Shown: positions 26,577-36,806, counted from the stretch's first letter. The stretch: DNA of 64,000 bases from Candidatus Rhodobacter oscarellae (GCF_001078595.1 NZ_LFTY01000002.1:269378-333377); one strand, 5' to 3'. Program-made: numbers and translations. Notes: generated by a model not told the origin, from the letters alone.

Positions 26577-27962
26577 ATGGCACAGGATCTGGCAACCGGC
26601 GAGACCCGAGAAGACGACCGCTATGAATTGGACAAGAGCACGGTGCGCGCCATCGTGGAGGCCGCCGAGGCCGGGGATGCCGCGCAGCTCTCCGAGCTGA
26701 TAGAGCCGGTCCACGCCGCCGACTTCGCCGACCTTTTGGAGCAGGTCGAGACCGACGAGCGCGAGGCGATCCTGCGCGTCTATGGCACCGAGTTCGACGG
26801 CGAGATCCTGACCGAGATCGACGAATCGATCCGCGAGGAGGTCATCGAGGCCCTGGAGCCGGGCGTGCTTGAAGACGCGGTGCGCGATCTGGAATCCGAC
26901 GACGTGGTCGACCTGATCGAGGATCTCGACGACGCCCAGCAAGAGACGATCCTGGACGCTCTGGAGGATGACGACCGCGCCGTGGTCGAGCAGGCGCTGG
27001 CCTATCCTGAGACCTCCGCCGGCCGCCTGATGCAGCGCGAATTGGTCGCCGGGCCCGAGCATTGGACCGTCGGCGACGCCATCGACTATCTGCGCGCGCG
27101 CGACGACCTGCCAGAGGATTTCTATCACATGATCCTGGTGGACCTGGCCTTTAAGCCCACCGGCTACGTCACCCTGGGCAAGCTTCTGGGCCATAAGCGC
27201 GAAGAGAAGCTGCTGGATATCACCGAGGACAGCTTTAAGACCATCGAGGTCACCGAGGACGAAGGCGAGGTCGCCTATGCCTTCAACCAGTACCACCTAA
27301 TCTCGGCGCCGGTGGTGGACCATAACGGGCGGCTTGTCGGCGTGATCACCATCGACGACGCCATGATGGTGCTGGAGGACGAGGCCGAGGAGGACATGCT
27401 GCGACTGGCGGGTGTGGGCGAGGAATCGAGCCTTGCCGACCGGGTGATCGCCACCACCAAGCGCCGCTTCCCCTGGCTGGCGGTGAACTTGGTGACGGCG
27501 GTTTTGGCCTCGCTGGTGATCGCGGTCTTTGAGGACGCGATTGCGCAGTTGGTGGCGCTGGCGGTGCTGATGCCCATCGTGGCCAGCATGGGCGGCAACG
27601 CGGGCACGCAGTCGCTGACCGTGGCGGTGCGCGCGATCGCGACGAAGGACCTGACGGGCTCGAATGTCTGGCGGGTGATCCGCCGGGAGGCCCTGGTGGG
27701 GCTGGTGAACGGCGTGCTCTTTGCGCTTGTGATGGGCGCCGTGGGCTATGTCTGGTTCGGCTCTTTCGCCCTGGCGGGCGTTATTGCCATCGCCATGGTG
27801 ATCAACCTCGTGGTCGCAGGGCTGGCGGGCGCGGTGATTCCGGTGGCGCTGGACCGGATGCGGATCGACCCGGCGCTGGCCTCGGGCGCGTTTGTGACCA
27901 CGGTGACCGATGTGGTGGGCTTTTTGGCCTTCCTCGGCCTGGCCGTTCTGGTGCTGCTATGA
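26577..27962 (+). CDS. mgtE: magnesium transporter MgtE
   Basis: A 461-residue MgtE channel/transporter. The N-terminal acidic superhelical domain covers about residues 1-135, a CBS pair follows (about 135-260), then a plug helix and five membrane helices from about residue 295. The membrane hallmark GGNAGTQSLTVAVRAIATKD is present. Intracellular Mg2+ binding to the N and CBS domains gates the channel. It overlaps the folate cyclo-ligase gene by 4 nt. Confidence 0.95.
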   Translation: MAQDLATGETREDDRYELDKSTVRAIVEAAEAGDAAQLSELIEPVHAADFADLLEQVETDEREAILRVYGTEFDGEILTEIDESIREEVIEALEPGVLEDAVRDLESDDVVDLIEDLDDAQQETILDALEDDDRAVVEQALAYPETSAGRLMQRELVAGPEHWTVGDAIDYLRARDDLPEDFYHMILVDLAFKPTGYVTLGKLLGHKREEKLLDITEDSFKTIEVTEDEGEVAYAFNQYHLISAPVVDHNGRLVGVITIDDAMMVLEDEAEEDMLRLAGVGEESSLADRVIATTKRRFPWLAVNLVTAVLASLVIAVFEDAIAQLVALAVLMPIVASMGGNAGTQSLTVAVRAIATKDLTGSNVWRVIRREALVGLVNGVLFALVMGAVGYVWFGSFALAGVIAIAMVINLVVAGLAGAVIPVALDRMRIDPALASGAFVTTVTDVVGFLAFLGLAVLVLL

Positions 27963-28501
27963 TGAGCAAGGACGCCGCACGCAAGGCCGCCTTTGCGCGC
28001 CGCAAGCCGGCCCATGGCGCGGGGCTCGACGCGGCGGCGCAGAGGCATCTGCGCGATTGCCTATCGCAGCACCGCGGCAAGCCGCTGGCGGGTTACATGC
28101 CGATCCGCACTGAAGTCGATCCGGTGCCGGTCATGGCGGATTGGGACGGGCCGGTTGGGGTGCCGGTGATCCAGGGCGCCGGCCAGCCCTTGCTGTTCCA
28201 TCGCTGGACGCAAGGCTGCGACATGGTCGAGGGGCCCTTTGGGGCGCGGGTCCCCGCCGCGCAAGAGCCCGTTGTGCCCCAGGTGCTGATCGTGCCGCTT
28301 GTGGCGTTCGATGCGCGCGGGTTCAGGCTGGGATATGGTGGCGGGTTCTACGACCGCACGCTGGAAGGGCTGCGCGCGCGCGGCCCTGTCGTGGCCATCG
28401 GCTTTGCCTTTGCCGCGCAAGAGGCCGCAGAGCTACCATTAGAGCCAACCGATCAGCCGCTGGACGCGATGGTCACCGATGCGGGCGTGACCTGGTTCTA
28501 G
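27959..28501 (+). CDS. 5-formyltetrahydrofolate cyclo-ligase
   Basis: A 180-residue enzyme (MTHFS, also called Fau/YgfA) that makes 5,10-methenyltetrahydrofolate from 5-formyl-THF using ATP. The basic N-terminal KDAARKAAFARRKPAHG and the conserved RLGYGGGFYDRTLEGL near residue 120 are characteristic. The upstream gene is mgtE with a 4-nt overlap, so the two are co-transcribed. In E. coli the homologue is downstream of the 6S RNA gene; no such RNA is evident here. Confidence 0.9.
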   Translation: MMSKDAARKAAFARRKPAHGAGLDAAAQRHLRDCLSQHRGKPLAGYMPIRTEVDPVPVMADWDGPVGVPVIQGAGQPLLFHRWTQGCDMVEGPFGARVPAAQEPVVPQVLIVPLVAFDARGFRLGYGGGFYDRTLEGLRARGPVVAIGFAFAAQEAAELPLEPTDQPLDAMVTDAGVTWF

Positions 28502-28508
28502 GCGCCGC

Positions 28509-28874
28509 CTAGCCCGGGTCGGGGATGCCAAGCTCGGCCCGTTTCCTCTTTGAGATCCCCGCAGCCACCAGATGGTAGCTCGCCAGAATATGCGCCCTAA
28601 GCTCGTCATCGCTTAGCCCCGGCGCGGCGTAGTGCTGCATCCATTTCAGCCCGCGCGAGGCCAGATAGGGCGCGGGGCGAATGCCTGGCATGTCGCCCAG
28701 AACCTCCCAGGCGAGGTCCGAGACCTTGAAGGTGAAGGCGTCCTGTTTGTCCGCCCAGCCGCAGACGGCAAAGAGTTTCGGGCCGACTTTCCACACGTCG
28801 GAATTGCCCCATTGCACCACATGGCTGGTGGCGGGCAGGCCGCCGCAATAGGCGTTGAACTCGTCACGCGTCAT
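28509..28874 (-). CDS. MmcQ/YjbR family protein
   Basis: A 121-residue protein of the MmcQ/YjbR family (double-wing-like fold). The family features GLPATSHVVQWGNSDVWKVG and SDLAWEVLGDMPGIRPAPYL are present. The function is not established; DNA binding is suggested from structure only. It lies 7 bp downstream of the converging folate cyclo-ligase gene. Confidence 0.88.
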   Translation of the reverse strand: MTRDEFNAYCGGLPATSHVVQWGNSDVWKVGPKLFAVCGWADKQDAFTFKVSDLAWEVLGDMPGIRPAPYLASRGLKWMQHYAAPGLSDDELRAHILASYHLVAAGISKRKRAELGIPDPG

Positions 28875-28893
28875 GAGCGGCCCGGTTTGACAA

Positions 28894-29649
28894 TCACATC
28901 ACGCCGCCGGATATCTCAACGGCCTGGCCGTTGGTGCTGCCCGAGCCCGGCCCGCAGAGCCAGGTGGCCGCCGCGGCGACCTCATCGACAGTGATCAGCC
29001 GCCCATGCGGGTTCAGCCCGACCATCATCTGGCGAGCCTGCTCCTCGGAGACGCCCGCGCGCTGCGAGATCGAGACCACATTGCGGTCGATGATCTCGGT
29101 TTCCACATAGGCCGGGCAGATTGCGTTGAAGGTGATGCCCTTGCCCGCGAAGTCCTGCGAGAGGGATTTGATCAGCCCAATCACGCCGAACTTGCTGGCC
29201 GAGTAGGCCGGCGCGCCCTTCAGCCCCTTGATCCCCGCGATGGACGAGATGGCGATCACCCGGCCCCAGTCCAGACCAGACATCGACTGCATCGCGGCGC
29301 GGATCGTGCGATACGCCCCATCGAGGTTGATCGACATCATGTGCCGCCAGAACTCTTCGTCGGTCTTGAAGATCGAGCGGCCCTCGGCCACGCCCGCATT
29401 GGCCACGCAGATCGCGATGGGGCCTCTTGCGGCGACGGCCTCCTCGGTCGCTTGCTGGACCTCCTCGGCGGTCGCCACATCCATGGCCAGCGAGTGCAGC
29501 CCCGGCGCGTTCTGCGCGGCGGCCTCAAGCACGCCTAGGCGCCTTCCCGTGATCGTGACCTGGGCGCCTTGCGCCGCCAGGGCCTGTGCGACCGCCAGGC
29601 CGATTCCGGTCCCGCCGCCGGTGACCAAGGCGTGCTTTCCCTCTAGCAT
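28894..29649 (-). CDS. short-chain dehydrogenase/reductase
   Basis: A 251-residue SDR. The nucleotide motif TGGGTGIGLAVAQALA is at residues 10-25, NAG at about 84, the catalytic Ser in ISSIAGIKG and the YxxxK in YSASKFG. The overall sequence resembles the 3-hydroxybutyrate dehydrogenase and 3-oxoacyl-ACP reductase groups, so the substrate is uncertain. It stops 20 bp before the MmcQ gene start on the same strand. Confidence 0.88.
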   Translation of the reverse strand: MLEGKHALVTGGGTGIGLAVAQALAAQGAQVTITGRRLGVLEAAAQNAPGLHSLAMDVATAEEVQQATEEAVAARGPIAICVANAGVAEGRSIFKTDEEFWRHMMSINLDGAYRTIRAAMQSMSGLDWGRVIAISSIAGIKGLKGAPAYSASKFGVIGLIKSLSQDFAGKGITFNAICPAYVETEIIDRNVVSISQRAGVSEEQARQMMVGLNPHGRLITVDEVAAAATWLCGPGSGSTNGQAVEISGGVM

Positions 29650-29900
29650 GGGCTCTCCTCCTAAACCGCGCGGTCACAATGGAGCGGCGCGCGAAAATAC
29701 ACAAACACTCCGCGCCCAAGCGCCTATTGCATGCACACGCATACCGAAGAAGCCACAAAACAAGGCCCTTGCGTCAGTTTTCCGTAACGTCGTTGCTTGT
29801 GATTTTGCGAAGGAGAGGTTAACACCCGTCGTTCAAAAGCGGCCAATTTCGGCCTGTTAGCGCCCAAACACGGCCAAATCATTGAGGGGGGATTCGCGAC

Positions 29901-31472
29901 GTGAAGATCGGTACGCCAAAAGAGAGTTTCGAGGGCGAAGCACGTGTCGCCATGACGCCGGACAGCGCGCTTCAATTGCAGAAGCTGGGCTATGAATGCG
30001 CGATTGAAACAGGTGCGGGCCAGGCCGCCGGCTTTTCGGATGCGAGCTACAAGGACGCGGGCGTCGAGGTGGTCAAGACCGCCGCCGCGCTCTGGAAGGG
30101 CGCCGACATTGTCGCCAAGGTGCGCCAGCCCGATGCCGCCGAGCTCAAGCGCCTGACCAAGGACAAGACGCTGATCTCCTTCTTCAACCCCGCGGGGAAC
30201 GAGGACGGGTTGAAGGCCGCCAAGAAGAAGGGCGCCAACGTCATCGCGATGGAGATGGTGCCGCGCATCAGCCGCGCCCAAAAGATGGACGCGCTGTCGT
30301 CGATGGCCAACATCGCGGGCTACCGCGCGGTGATCGAGGCGGGCAACAATTTTGGCCGCTTCTTCACCGGGCAGATCACCGCGGCGGGCAAGGTCCCGCC
30401 GGCCAAGGTGCTGGTTGTGGGCGCCGGTGTGGCGGGGCTTGCCGCCATTGGCACCTCCACCTCGCTGGGCGCGATCACATACGCCTTCGACGTGCGCCCC
30501 GAAGTGGCCGAGCAGGTCGAGAGCATGGGCGCCGAGTTCGTCTATCTCGACTTTGAGGAGGACGCTCAGGACGGCGCCGCCACCGGCGGCTACGCCTCGG
30601 TGCAGTCCGAGGAATTCCGCAACGCGCAGCTGGCCAAGTTCCGCGAGATCGCGCCGGATATCGACATCGTCATCACCACCGCTTTGATCCCGAACCGTCC
30701 CGCGCCCAAGCTCTGGCTGGCCGATATGATCGCGGCGATGAAGCCGGGCTCGGTGATCGTGGACCTCGCCGCCGAGCAGGGCGGCAACGCCGAGGGCACG
30801 GTGAAGGACGAGAAGATCGTGACCGAGAACGGTGTGACGATCGTGGGCTATACCGATTTCGCCAGCCGCATGGGCGCGCAGGCCTCCAGCCTCTACGCCA
30901 CCAACATCCGCCACATGATGACCGACCTGACGCCCGAGAAGGACGGCCAGATCGTGCACGACATGGAGGATGACGTGATCCGAGGCGCCACGGTGACCTA
31001 CCAGGGAGATATCACCTTCCCGCCGCCGCCGCCCAAGGTGCAGGCCATCGCCGCGCAACCCAAAAAGGAAGTCAAAGAGCTCACGCCCGATGAGATCCGC
31101 GCCCAAGAGGCCGCGGCCTTCCGCGAGCAGACCCGCAACCAGGTCGCCCTGCTGGGCATTGGCGGGGCGCTGATCCTGCTGGCCGGGCTTTATGCGCCCG
31201 CAAGCTTCATGCAGCATTTCATCGTCTTCGTGCTGGCCGTTTTTGTGGGCTTCCAGGTGATCTGGGGCGTGGCGCATTCGCTGCACACGCCGCTGATGGC
31301 GATCACCAACGGGATCAGCTCGATCATCATCGTCGGCGCCTTGATGCAGATCGGCTCGGGGAACTTCCTGGTGATCCTGCTGGCCGCGCTCAGCGTCTTT
31401 ATGGCGGGCATCAACATCTTCGGCGGCTTCGCCGTCACGCGTCGCATGCTTGCGATGTTCCAAAAATCATAA
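29901..31472 (+). CDS. pntA: NAD(P)+ transhydrogenase, alpha subunit
   Basis: A 523-residue alpha subunit of proton-translocating transhydrogenase: the NAD(H)-binding domain I (GVEVVKTAAALWKGADIVAK, VLVVGAGVAGLAAIGTSTSL) and a C-terminal membrane part of four helices (from LLGIGGALILLAGLYAPASF). Unlike in some Rhodobacteraceae, where domain I and the membrane part are split in two genes, here they are fused. The enzyme couples proton entry to NADPH formation from NADH. ATG follows a GAGGGGG-type site; pntB starts 16 bp after the stop. Confidence 0.95.
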   Translation: MKIGTPKESFEGEARVAMTPDSALQLQKLGYECAIETGAGQAAGFSDASYKDAGVEVVKTAAALWKGADIVAKVRQPDAAELKRLTKDKTLISFFNPAGNEDGLKAAKKKGANVIAMEMVPRISRAQKMDALSSMANIAGYRAVIEAGNNFGRFFTGQITAAGKVPPAKVLVVGAGVAGLAAIGTSTSLGAITYAFDVRPEVAEQVESMGAEFVYLDFEEDAQDGAATGGYASVQSEEFRNAQLAKFREIAPDIDIVITTALIPNRPAPKLWLADMIAAMKPGSVIVDLAAEQGGNAEGTVKDEKIVTENGVTIVGYTDFASRMGAQASSLYATNIRHMMTDLTPEKDGQIVHDMEDDVIRGATVTYQGDITFPPPPPKVQAIAAQPKKEVKELTPDEIRAQEAAAFREQTRNQVALLGIGGALILLAGLYAPASFMQHFIVFVLAVFVGFQVIWGVAHSLHTPLMAITNGISSIIIVGALMQIGSGNFLVILLAALSVFMAGINIFGGFAVTRRMLAMFQKS

Positions 31473-31488
31473 GACGGGGTAGGTCATA

Positions 31489-32916
31489 ATGGATTTCGGA
31501 TTTACCACGGCCGCCTACGTCGTTGCGGCTGTTCTTTTCATCCTCGCCCTGGGCGGGTTGTCGAACCAGGAGAGCGCCAAGCGTGCGGTCTGGTACGGGA
31601 TCGTGGGCATGGGGCTGGCGGTCTTCGCCACGCTTGTGGGGCCCGGCGGCGGGCTCTGGTGGCTGTCGATCATCCTGATCGCCGCGGGCGGCGTCATCGG
31701 CCTGCAATTGGCGGGCCGGGTGCAGATGACCCAGATGCCAGAGCTTGTGGCGGCGATGCACTCGCTGGTGGGGCTCGCGGCGGTTTTCGTGGGCTTTAAC
31801 GCGCATTTCGTGATCGGCCAGATCGGCGCCACGCTGGACACGGAGAGCCTGGGCAACTTCGCCAAGCTGGTGGCCAAGAAGGACGCGGTCGAGATCAATA
31901 TCCTGCGGGTAGAGCTGTTCCTGGGCGTCTTCATCGGCGCGATCACCTTTACCGGGTCGGTCATCGCCTATGGAAAGCTTGCGGGGCGGGTGTCCTCGGC
32001 GGCCACGAAGCTGCCGGGCGGGCATTTGCTGAACGCGGGCGCCGCGGCGCTGAGCGTGATCTGCCTCTTTTGGTACCTGAATGCGGGCGGCTTCTTGCCG
32101 CTGTTGCTGATGACGCTGGCGGCGCTTTTCATCGGCTATCACCTGATCATGGGGATCGGCGGGGCGGACATGCCCGTGGTGGTCTCAATGCTCAACAGCT
32201 ACTCAGGCTGGGCGGCGGCGGCGATCGGCTTCTCGCTGGGCAATGACCTGCTGATCGTGGTGGGCGCGCTGGTGGGCTCGTCGGGGGCGATCCTGAGCTA
32301 CATCATGTGCAAGGCGATGAACCGCAGCTTCGTGAGCGTGATCCTGGGCGGCTTCGGCGGCCCGGCGGGCGAGCAAATGGCCGTGGAGGGCGAGATGATC
32401 GCCATCGAGGCCGACGGCGTGGCGACCAGCCTCAACGAGGCCGACAGCGTGATCATCATCCCCGGCTACGGCATGGCGGTGGCGCAGGCGCAGGCCGCGG
32501 TGGCGGATCTTACGCGCAAGCTGCGCGCCAAGGGCAAGTCCGTGCGCTTTGCGATCCACCCCGTGGCGGGGCGCTTGCCGGGGCACATGAACGTGCTTCT
32601 GGCAGAGGCCAAGGTGCCCTACGACATCGTGCTGGAGATGGACGAGATCAACGAGGACTTCCCAGAGACGGATGTGGCCATCGTGATCGGGTCCAATGAC
32701 ATCGTGAACCCGGCCGCACAGGACGATCCGAACTCGCCCATCGCGGGGATGCCGGTGCTGGAGTGCTGGAAGGCCAAGCAGGTGTTTGTGTCCAAGCGCG
32801 GGCAGGGCACGGGCTATTCGGGCATCGAGAACCCGCTGTTCTTTAAGGAGAACACGCGGATGTTCTATGGCGATGCGAAGGCCTCGCTGGACAAGCTCTT
32901 GCCGCTGATCGACTAG
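31489..32916 (+). CDS. pntB: NAD(P)+ transhydrogenase, beta subunit
   Basis: A 475-residue beta subunit: an N-terminal membrane domain of about nine helices (residues 1-265) and the C-terminal NADP(H)-binding domain III with [20 protein letters not shown] and [16 protein letters not shown]. With pntA it forms an inner-membrane NADPH-generating proton pump run by the proton motive force. The stop codon shares one base with the GTG of the next small gene. Confidence 0.95.
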   Translation: MDFGFTTAAYVVAAVLFILALGGLSNQESAKRAVWYGIVGMGLAVFATLVGPGGGLWWLSIILIAAGGVIGLQLAGRVQMTQMPELVAAMHSLVGLAAVFVGFNAHFVIGQIGATLDTESLGNFAKLVAKKDAVEINILRVELFLGVFIGAITFTGSVIAYGKLAGRVSSAATKLPGGHLLNAGAAALSVICLFWYLNAGGFLPLLLMTLAALFIGYHLIMGIGGADMPVVVSMLNSYSGWAAAAIGFSLGNDLLIVVGALVGSSGAILSYIMCKAMNRSFVSVILGGFGGPAGEQMAVEGEMIAIEADGVATSLNEADSVIIIPGYGMAVAQAQAAVADLTRKLRAKGKSVRFAIHPVAGRLPGHMNVLLAEAKVPYDIVLEMDEINEDFPETDVAIVIGSNDIVNPAAQDDPNSPIAGMPVLECWKAKQVFVSKRGQGTGYSGIENPLFFKENTRMFYGDAKASLDKLLPLID

Positions 32917-33437
32917 TGCGAGCGGATGGCATAACGGCCTTCGATCTGCCAGAGGACGCCTACGAAAGGGGGGACGCGGACTTTCTAGCGCGCATTCGTG
33001 AGCATGGTTGGACCATGACGAATGTGTTCACCGACGCGTCGGGCCCTGGGTTTTCGTACACGACGGGCTTTGACTACTCCAAGCGCGGGCCAGAGGTGGT
33101 GTTCTTCGGTCTGCCCCCGGACGCGGGCAGTGACATGGGCTGGACAATCTGGGAGTTCTTAGAGGCGCAAGACACGCTGCCTGTGGGTCGCTTTATTGAC
33201 GGGATCCTCACCGAGTTACCGGTGGTTTTCTTGCCTGTGCCCAAGAAGAGGTATGCGGAACATTTGGGTTGGTCGAGGTGGTTCTACGCCGGTGACGCGT
33301 TCGACTGCCTACAGATGGTCATTCCCGATGCGTGCGGGAAGTTTCCTTGGCAGCCCGGGGTGGATGCCACGCGCATTCCGGAGCAGACGGACCTGACAGA
33401 GAGAAATTGGCTGGGCCATCCTCCGGAAGCAGCGTAG
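32916..33437 (+). CDS. DUF4262-domain protein
   Basis: A 173-residue protein with DUF4262 features: HGWTMTNVFTDASGPGFSYT, TGFDYSKRGPEVVFFGLP, a central region with LPVPKKRYAEHLGWSRWFY, and a C-terminal Trp/Pro stretch. DUF4262 proteins have no known function. The GTG start overlaps the pntB stop by one base, so it is translated as a tail gene of the pnt operon, though I see no reason for a metabolic link. Confidence 0.72.
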   Translation: MRADGITAFDLPEDAYERGDADFLARIREHGWTMTNVFTDASGPGFSYTTGFDYSKRGPEVVFFGLPPDAGSDMGWTIWEFLEAQDTLPVGRFIDGILTELPVVFLPVPKKRYAEHLGWSRWFYAGDAFDCLQMVIPDACGKFPWQPGVDATRIPEQTDLTERNWLGHPPEAA

Positions 33438-33569
33438 TTACGTGTTCTTCGGCAAGAGTTGATCTGACGGAACTAACGAGCGGCGCACGCACCCGCCGCA
33501 TAATGTCGCCTCGCTTGCCTGCGGGCGCCTCAGCGCCATATGCTGAAGCGGACCGCAAGGAGGTGAGCG

Positions 33570-34934
33570 ATGCGATTGCGACGCCGGGACGTTTTGGCAG
33601 GGGCCGTGGCCATGGCGGCGGTGCCCTCCTTTGCAAGCCCCATGCCGGTGCTGCGCGCCGCCGCGGGGACAGCCCAGCTCGCGCCGCCCGAGTATGACCC
33701 CACGCCGATCTGGGGCTATGACGCGGCGGTGCCGGGCCCGGAAATCCGGCTGGCGCAGGGAGCACGCCTGACGCGGCGGCTGCTGAACGAGCTGCCGCAG
33801 CCCACCTCGGTCCACTGGCATGGCATTCGCATCGAGAACGCAATGGACGGTGTCGTCGGCATGACGCAAGAGGCCGTCCCGCCGGGTGGCAGCTTTGACT
33901 ATGACTTCGCGCTGCCCGACGCGGGGACCTACTGGTACCACCCGCATCACCGCACCTGGGAGCAGATGGCCCGCGGGCTCTACGGTCCGCTGATCGTCGA
34001 GGAGGCCCAGCCGCCGGAGGTCGACGAGGAGCTGGTGCTGATGCTGGACGATTGGCGCTTTGCGGCGGACGCCACGCTGCATGACAGCTTCGGCGCGCCG
34101 CATGACTGGGCGCATGCGGGGCGGATCGGGAACTGGGTGACCGTCAACGGAAGGCCGGACTGGCAGCACCGCGTCGCGCAGGGCGCGCGCCTGCGGCTGC
34201 GGCTGATCAACTGCGCCAACGCGCGGATCTTCCCCTTGGCTCTGAGTGGGATGCGCGCGCATGTGGTGGCGCTAGACGGGCAGCCCGTGGAGCGGCCCTA
34301 CGCGGTGTCCGAAGTCACGCTGGCCCCGGCGCAGCGCTGCGACCTGATCGTTGATGTGACCGCCGCCGCGGGCGGCACCGCGCGCATCACCGAGCGGGAT
34401 CGTGAGGGCGAGTTGGCGCTGGCGGACTTCCCGGTTGAGGGCGTGGCCCGCAGCGCCGACTTGGAGCCGCCCGCCGCCTTGCCCCCCAATGCGCTGCCTG
34501 AGATTGGCGCGCTGGATGGCGCGCAGGTGGCCCAGATGCGGATGCAAGGCGGGGCGATGGGCGGGATGCTGAGCGCGGAACTGAACGGCACGCGCCAGGA
34601 TATGCGCGCGCTGGCGGGGCAGGGCGCGTTCTGGGCGCTGGAGGGCGTGGCGATGCTGGCCGAGGCGCCGTTCCTGCGCGCGGCGCTCGGCGAGACGGTG
34701 CGGATCGCGCTGCGCAATGACACTGCTTGGCCGCACGCAATGCACCTGCACGGGCATCACTTCCGGCGGGTGGACAGCGGCACGCCGGGGCCCTGGCGGG
34801 ATACGCTGCTCTTGGACCGCCGGGAGAGTGCCGAGATCGCCTTTGTTGCAGACAACCCAGGCAAGTGGCTCTTCCATTGCCACATGCTAGAGCATGCCGC
34901 GGGTGGGATGGTGACCTGGATCGAGGTGGGCTGA
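33570..34934 (+). CDS. periplasmic multicopper oxidase
   Basis: A 454-residue multicopper oxidase with a twin-arginine signal (MRLRRRDVLAGAVAMA, cleavage near PSFAS). Copper-site motifs are SVHWHGIR and TYWYHPHHR in the N-terminal domain and HAMHLHGHHFR and WLFHCHMLEHAAGGM in the C-terminal domain. The family includes copper-resistance oxidases such as CueO and the FtsP/laccase groups; the ligand after the HCH cysteine is M, giving a type-1 site of CueO type. AAGGAGGTGAGCG precedes the ATG. No copper exporter gene is adjacent. Confidence 0.9.
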   Translation: MRLRRRDVLAGAVAMAAVPSFASPMPVLRAAAGTAQLAPPEYDPTPIWGYDAAVPGPEIRLAQGARLTRRLLNELPQPTSVHWHGIRIENAMDGVVGMTQEAVPPGGSFDYDFALPDAGTYWYHPHHRTWEQMARGLYGPLIVEEAQPPEVDEELVLMLDDWRFAADATLHDSFGAPHDWAHAGRIGNWVTVNGRPDWQHRVAQGARLRLRLINCANARIFPLALSGMRAHVVALDGQPVERPYAVSEVTLAPAQRCDLIVDVTAAAGGTARITERDREGELALADFPVEGVARSADLEPPAALPPNALPEIGALDGAQVAQMRMQGGAMGGMLSAELNGTRQDMRALAGQGAFWALEGVAMLAEAPFLRAALGETVRIALRNDTAWPHAMHLHGHHFRRVDSGTPGPWRDTLLLDRRESAEIAFVADNPGKWLFHCHMLEHAAGGMVTWIEVG

Positions 34935-34952
34935 GGGCGCCGCAGGCGGGTT

Positions 34953-34973
34953 ATCGAGCGTGCCGAAGGCACT
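34953..34973 (+). repeat. short hairpin of the GAGCGTGC...GCACTC type
   Basis: GAGCGTGC-CGAAG-GCACTCC lies between two co-oriented genes. Similar stem-loops are at 38418-38438 and (complement strand) 49882-49899. It may be a 3'-end hairpin or a small intergenic repeat; T-runs are missing. Confidence 0.4.
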
Positions 34974-35096
34974 CCGTCTAAAGGCGAACTACTCGGTTTC
35001 GTCACCGATCGACGAGGCCCACATTGCCTGTGCGCAGATACGGAATTCCCCTCGCGGGCTGGCCCTTTGATGCTGGTCTGAGAAAGGAGACTTCCA

Positions 35097-35561
35097 ATGC
35101 CACAGCCAGTTCACACCAAATACGCCACCGCCGAGTTGTTGGAATTCCCGCCTCAGATCGCGCTGCGGGTGATGCTCGCGGGCGCCGACACGGGCGGCGC
35201 GATTGCGGTCTTTGAGGACGTGGTGCAGCCCAGCGTAGGGCCGGGGCGGCACATCCACCATGGCGAGGACGAGACGTTCTTTGTGCTCGAAGGGCGGTTC
35301 GACGTCGAGATTGACGGGGTGCGACACCATGCGGGGCCGGGCGACGTGGCCTTTGTGCCGCGCGGCTCCGTGCACGCCTTCCGCAATGTGGGAGACGCCG
35401 AGGGGCGTCTGCGCTACGCCTTCACGCCCGCAGGCGATGTCGAAGCCATGTTTCGTGCGATGTTCGATGCGGCTGATGGTGGCGTCCCGTCGATGGATGA
35501 CATGGCACGAATTGCGCGCGCGCATGGTCAGGAGTTCGTGGGGCCGCCGTTGGAGCCATAG
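35097..35561 (+). CDS. cupin-domain protein
   Basis: A 154-residue cupin with motif 1 HIHHGEDETFFVLEGRF and motif 2 FVPRGSVHAFRNVGD, both with the histidine and glutamate metal ligands of the superfamily. AGGAG precedes the ATG. The reaction is unknown; similar cupins act as quercetinases or as stress-linked small-molecule oxygenases. It stands alone between the multicopper oxidase and a LacI-type regulator. Confidence 0.85.
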   Translation: MPQPVHTKYATAELLEFPPQIALRVMLAGADTGGAIAVFEDVVQPSVGPGRHIHHGEDETFFVLEGRFDVEIDGVRHHAGPGDVAFVPRGSVHAFRNVGDAEGRLRYAFTPAGDVEAMFRAMFDAADGGVPSMDDMARIARAHGQEFVGPPLEP

Positions 35562-35682
35562 GCCGTCCTGCGGCAGTCGCCGAAACGGTGAGAGTTGCTT
35601 CTCCCGGTCCACACGTTTTCGCGTTCTATGACGATGGGGGCGGTCTCAAACAGAGCACGTGGAGGAGCCCCGGTCGTGGCCG

Positions 35683-36735
35683 CTAGGGCAGGTTCTCGGC
35701 CACATACATCTCGATCACCAGCTTCTCCTCTGGGCCGGGCCTGCCCTCGCAGGCCGCGATCATGGCCTCTGTCGCCAGCCGCATCATGCTGCGGGTGTTC
35801 TGGTGCAGCGCGAGGTTGATCGTGCCATCCGCCAGGGCCTCTCGGACCCGGGGCTCGAGCTCATGCACGATGGCGACGATGTCCTTGCCCACGCCGGCCT
35901 CTTGCAGCGCGTCGATCACGCCAATGCTGCCGCCGGCGATGGAATAGACCGCGACCAGATCGTGGTGCTCGCGGATCATCTGCGCCACAAGCTCTTGGTT
36001 CTCGTGGTTTCGGCTGTGGCCCTCGGCAGCAGGCAGCACACGCAGGCCGGGCCGGTAGAGCGCCATCGATTGCGTGAGCCCCATATAGCGCTCGATATGG
36101 TCCCGAATCTGGTTGGAGCCGGTGATCACGCCGACGGTGCCAGTGCTGCGCCGCACCATCTGGTCCAGCATGCGGCCCGCGGTCCGCCCTGCGGCGACGT
36201 TGTCAAATCCGATGAAGCTGCTGCGCCTTGACGAGGAGACGTCCGAGACGATGGTGCAGACCTGCACGCCTTGATCCACCAGCCGATTGATCTCTTCGCG
36301 CACGCCGGGCGCGTCGACGGCGAATAGGCACACCGCATCGGTCCGCTGCGGGTCGACATCGCGCAGGGCGTTGATGGTGCCTTGCCCGCTGCTGAGATCG
36401 ATATAGCCGATCGTCAGGTTGATCTTCGTGTCGCGCAACCTGGATGCGGCCCAATGTGCATTGGAAATGATGGACTGCTGAAAGTAGCTCTCCAGGGCGG
36501 GCACAAATGTTGTGAACCGAAATTTGCGCTGCGCGCCGTCGATTGCAGATAAGGCATTCGGCGCGAGGCCTTCTATCTCTTGCAGGGCCTTTTGAACTTT
36601 TGCACGCGATAGCGCGCTTACACCGCTTCGACCATGTAGTACACGATCTACGGTGGCTGTGCTCACGCCAGCGCGTGAGGCAATTTCAGAAACACTTGGT
36701 CTACGTGGCATGTTTTCAATCGCTTTTTTGTCCAT
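35683..36735 (-). CDS. LacI-family transcriptional regulator
   Basis: A 350-residue LacI regulator. The N-terminal HTH is SVSEIASRAGVSTATVDRVL within the first 32 residues, followed by hinge and a periplasmic-binding-type effector domain (for example FRFTTFVPALESYFQQSIIS, AAGRTAGRMLDQMVRR). ATG at 36735 (MDKKAIEN) is used; the internal ATG nine residues later is an alternative. No sugar transport or catabolic genes lie next to it, so its regulon is elsewhere or it acts on the cupin gene. An operator-like repeat is upstream. Confidence 0.9.
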   Translation of the reverse strand: MDKKAIENMPRRPSVSEIASRAGVSTATVDRVLHGRSGVSALSRAKVQKALQEIEGLAPNALSAIDGAQRKFRFTTFVPALESYFQQSIISNAHWAASRLRDTKINLTIGYIDLSSGQGTINALRDVDPQRTDAVCLFAVDAPGVREEINRLVDQGVQVCTIVSDVSSSRRSSFIGFDNVAAGRTAGRMLDQMVRRSTGTVGVITGSNQIRDHIERYMGLTQSMALYRPGLRVLPAAEGHSRNHENQELVAQMIREHHDLVAVYSIAGGSIGVIDALQEAGVGKDIVAIVHELEPRVREALADGTINLALHQNTRSMMRLATEAMIAACEGRPGPEEKLVIEMYVAENLP

Positions 36736-36806
36736 AGTGTTCTGATTGTTGTTGGGAGTTCCAACGCTAATCTGGGGGCATTACATCATTTCGCCCGCAA
36801 TACGAT

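Noticed and set aside
29724-31463. 579-residue open frame antisense to pntA
   Set aside because: High-GC third positions keep antisense frames open; pntA itself is unmistakable and the antisense translation has no protein-like domain.
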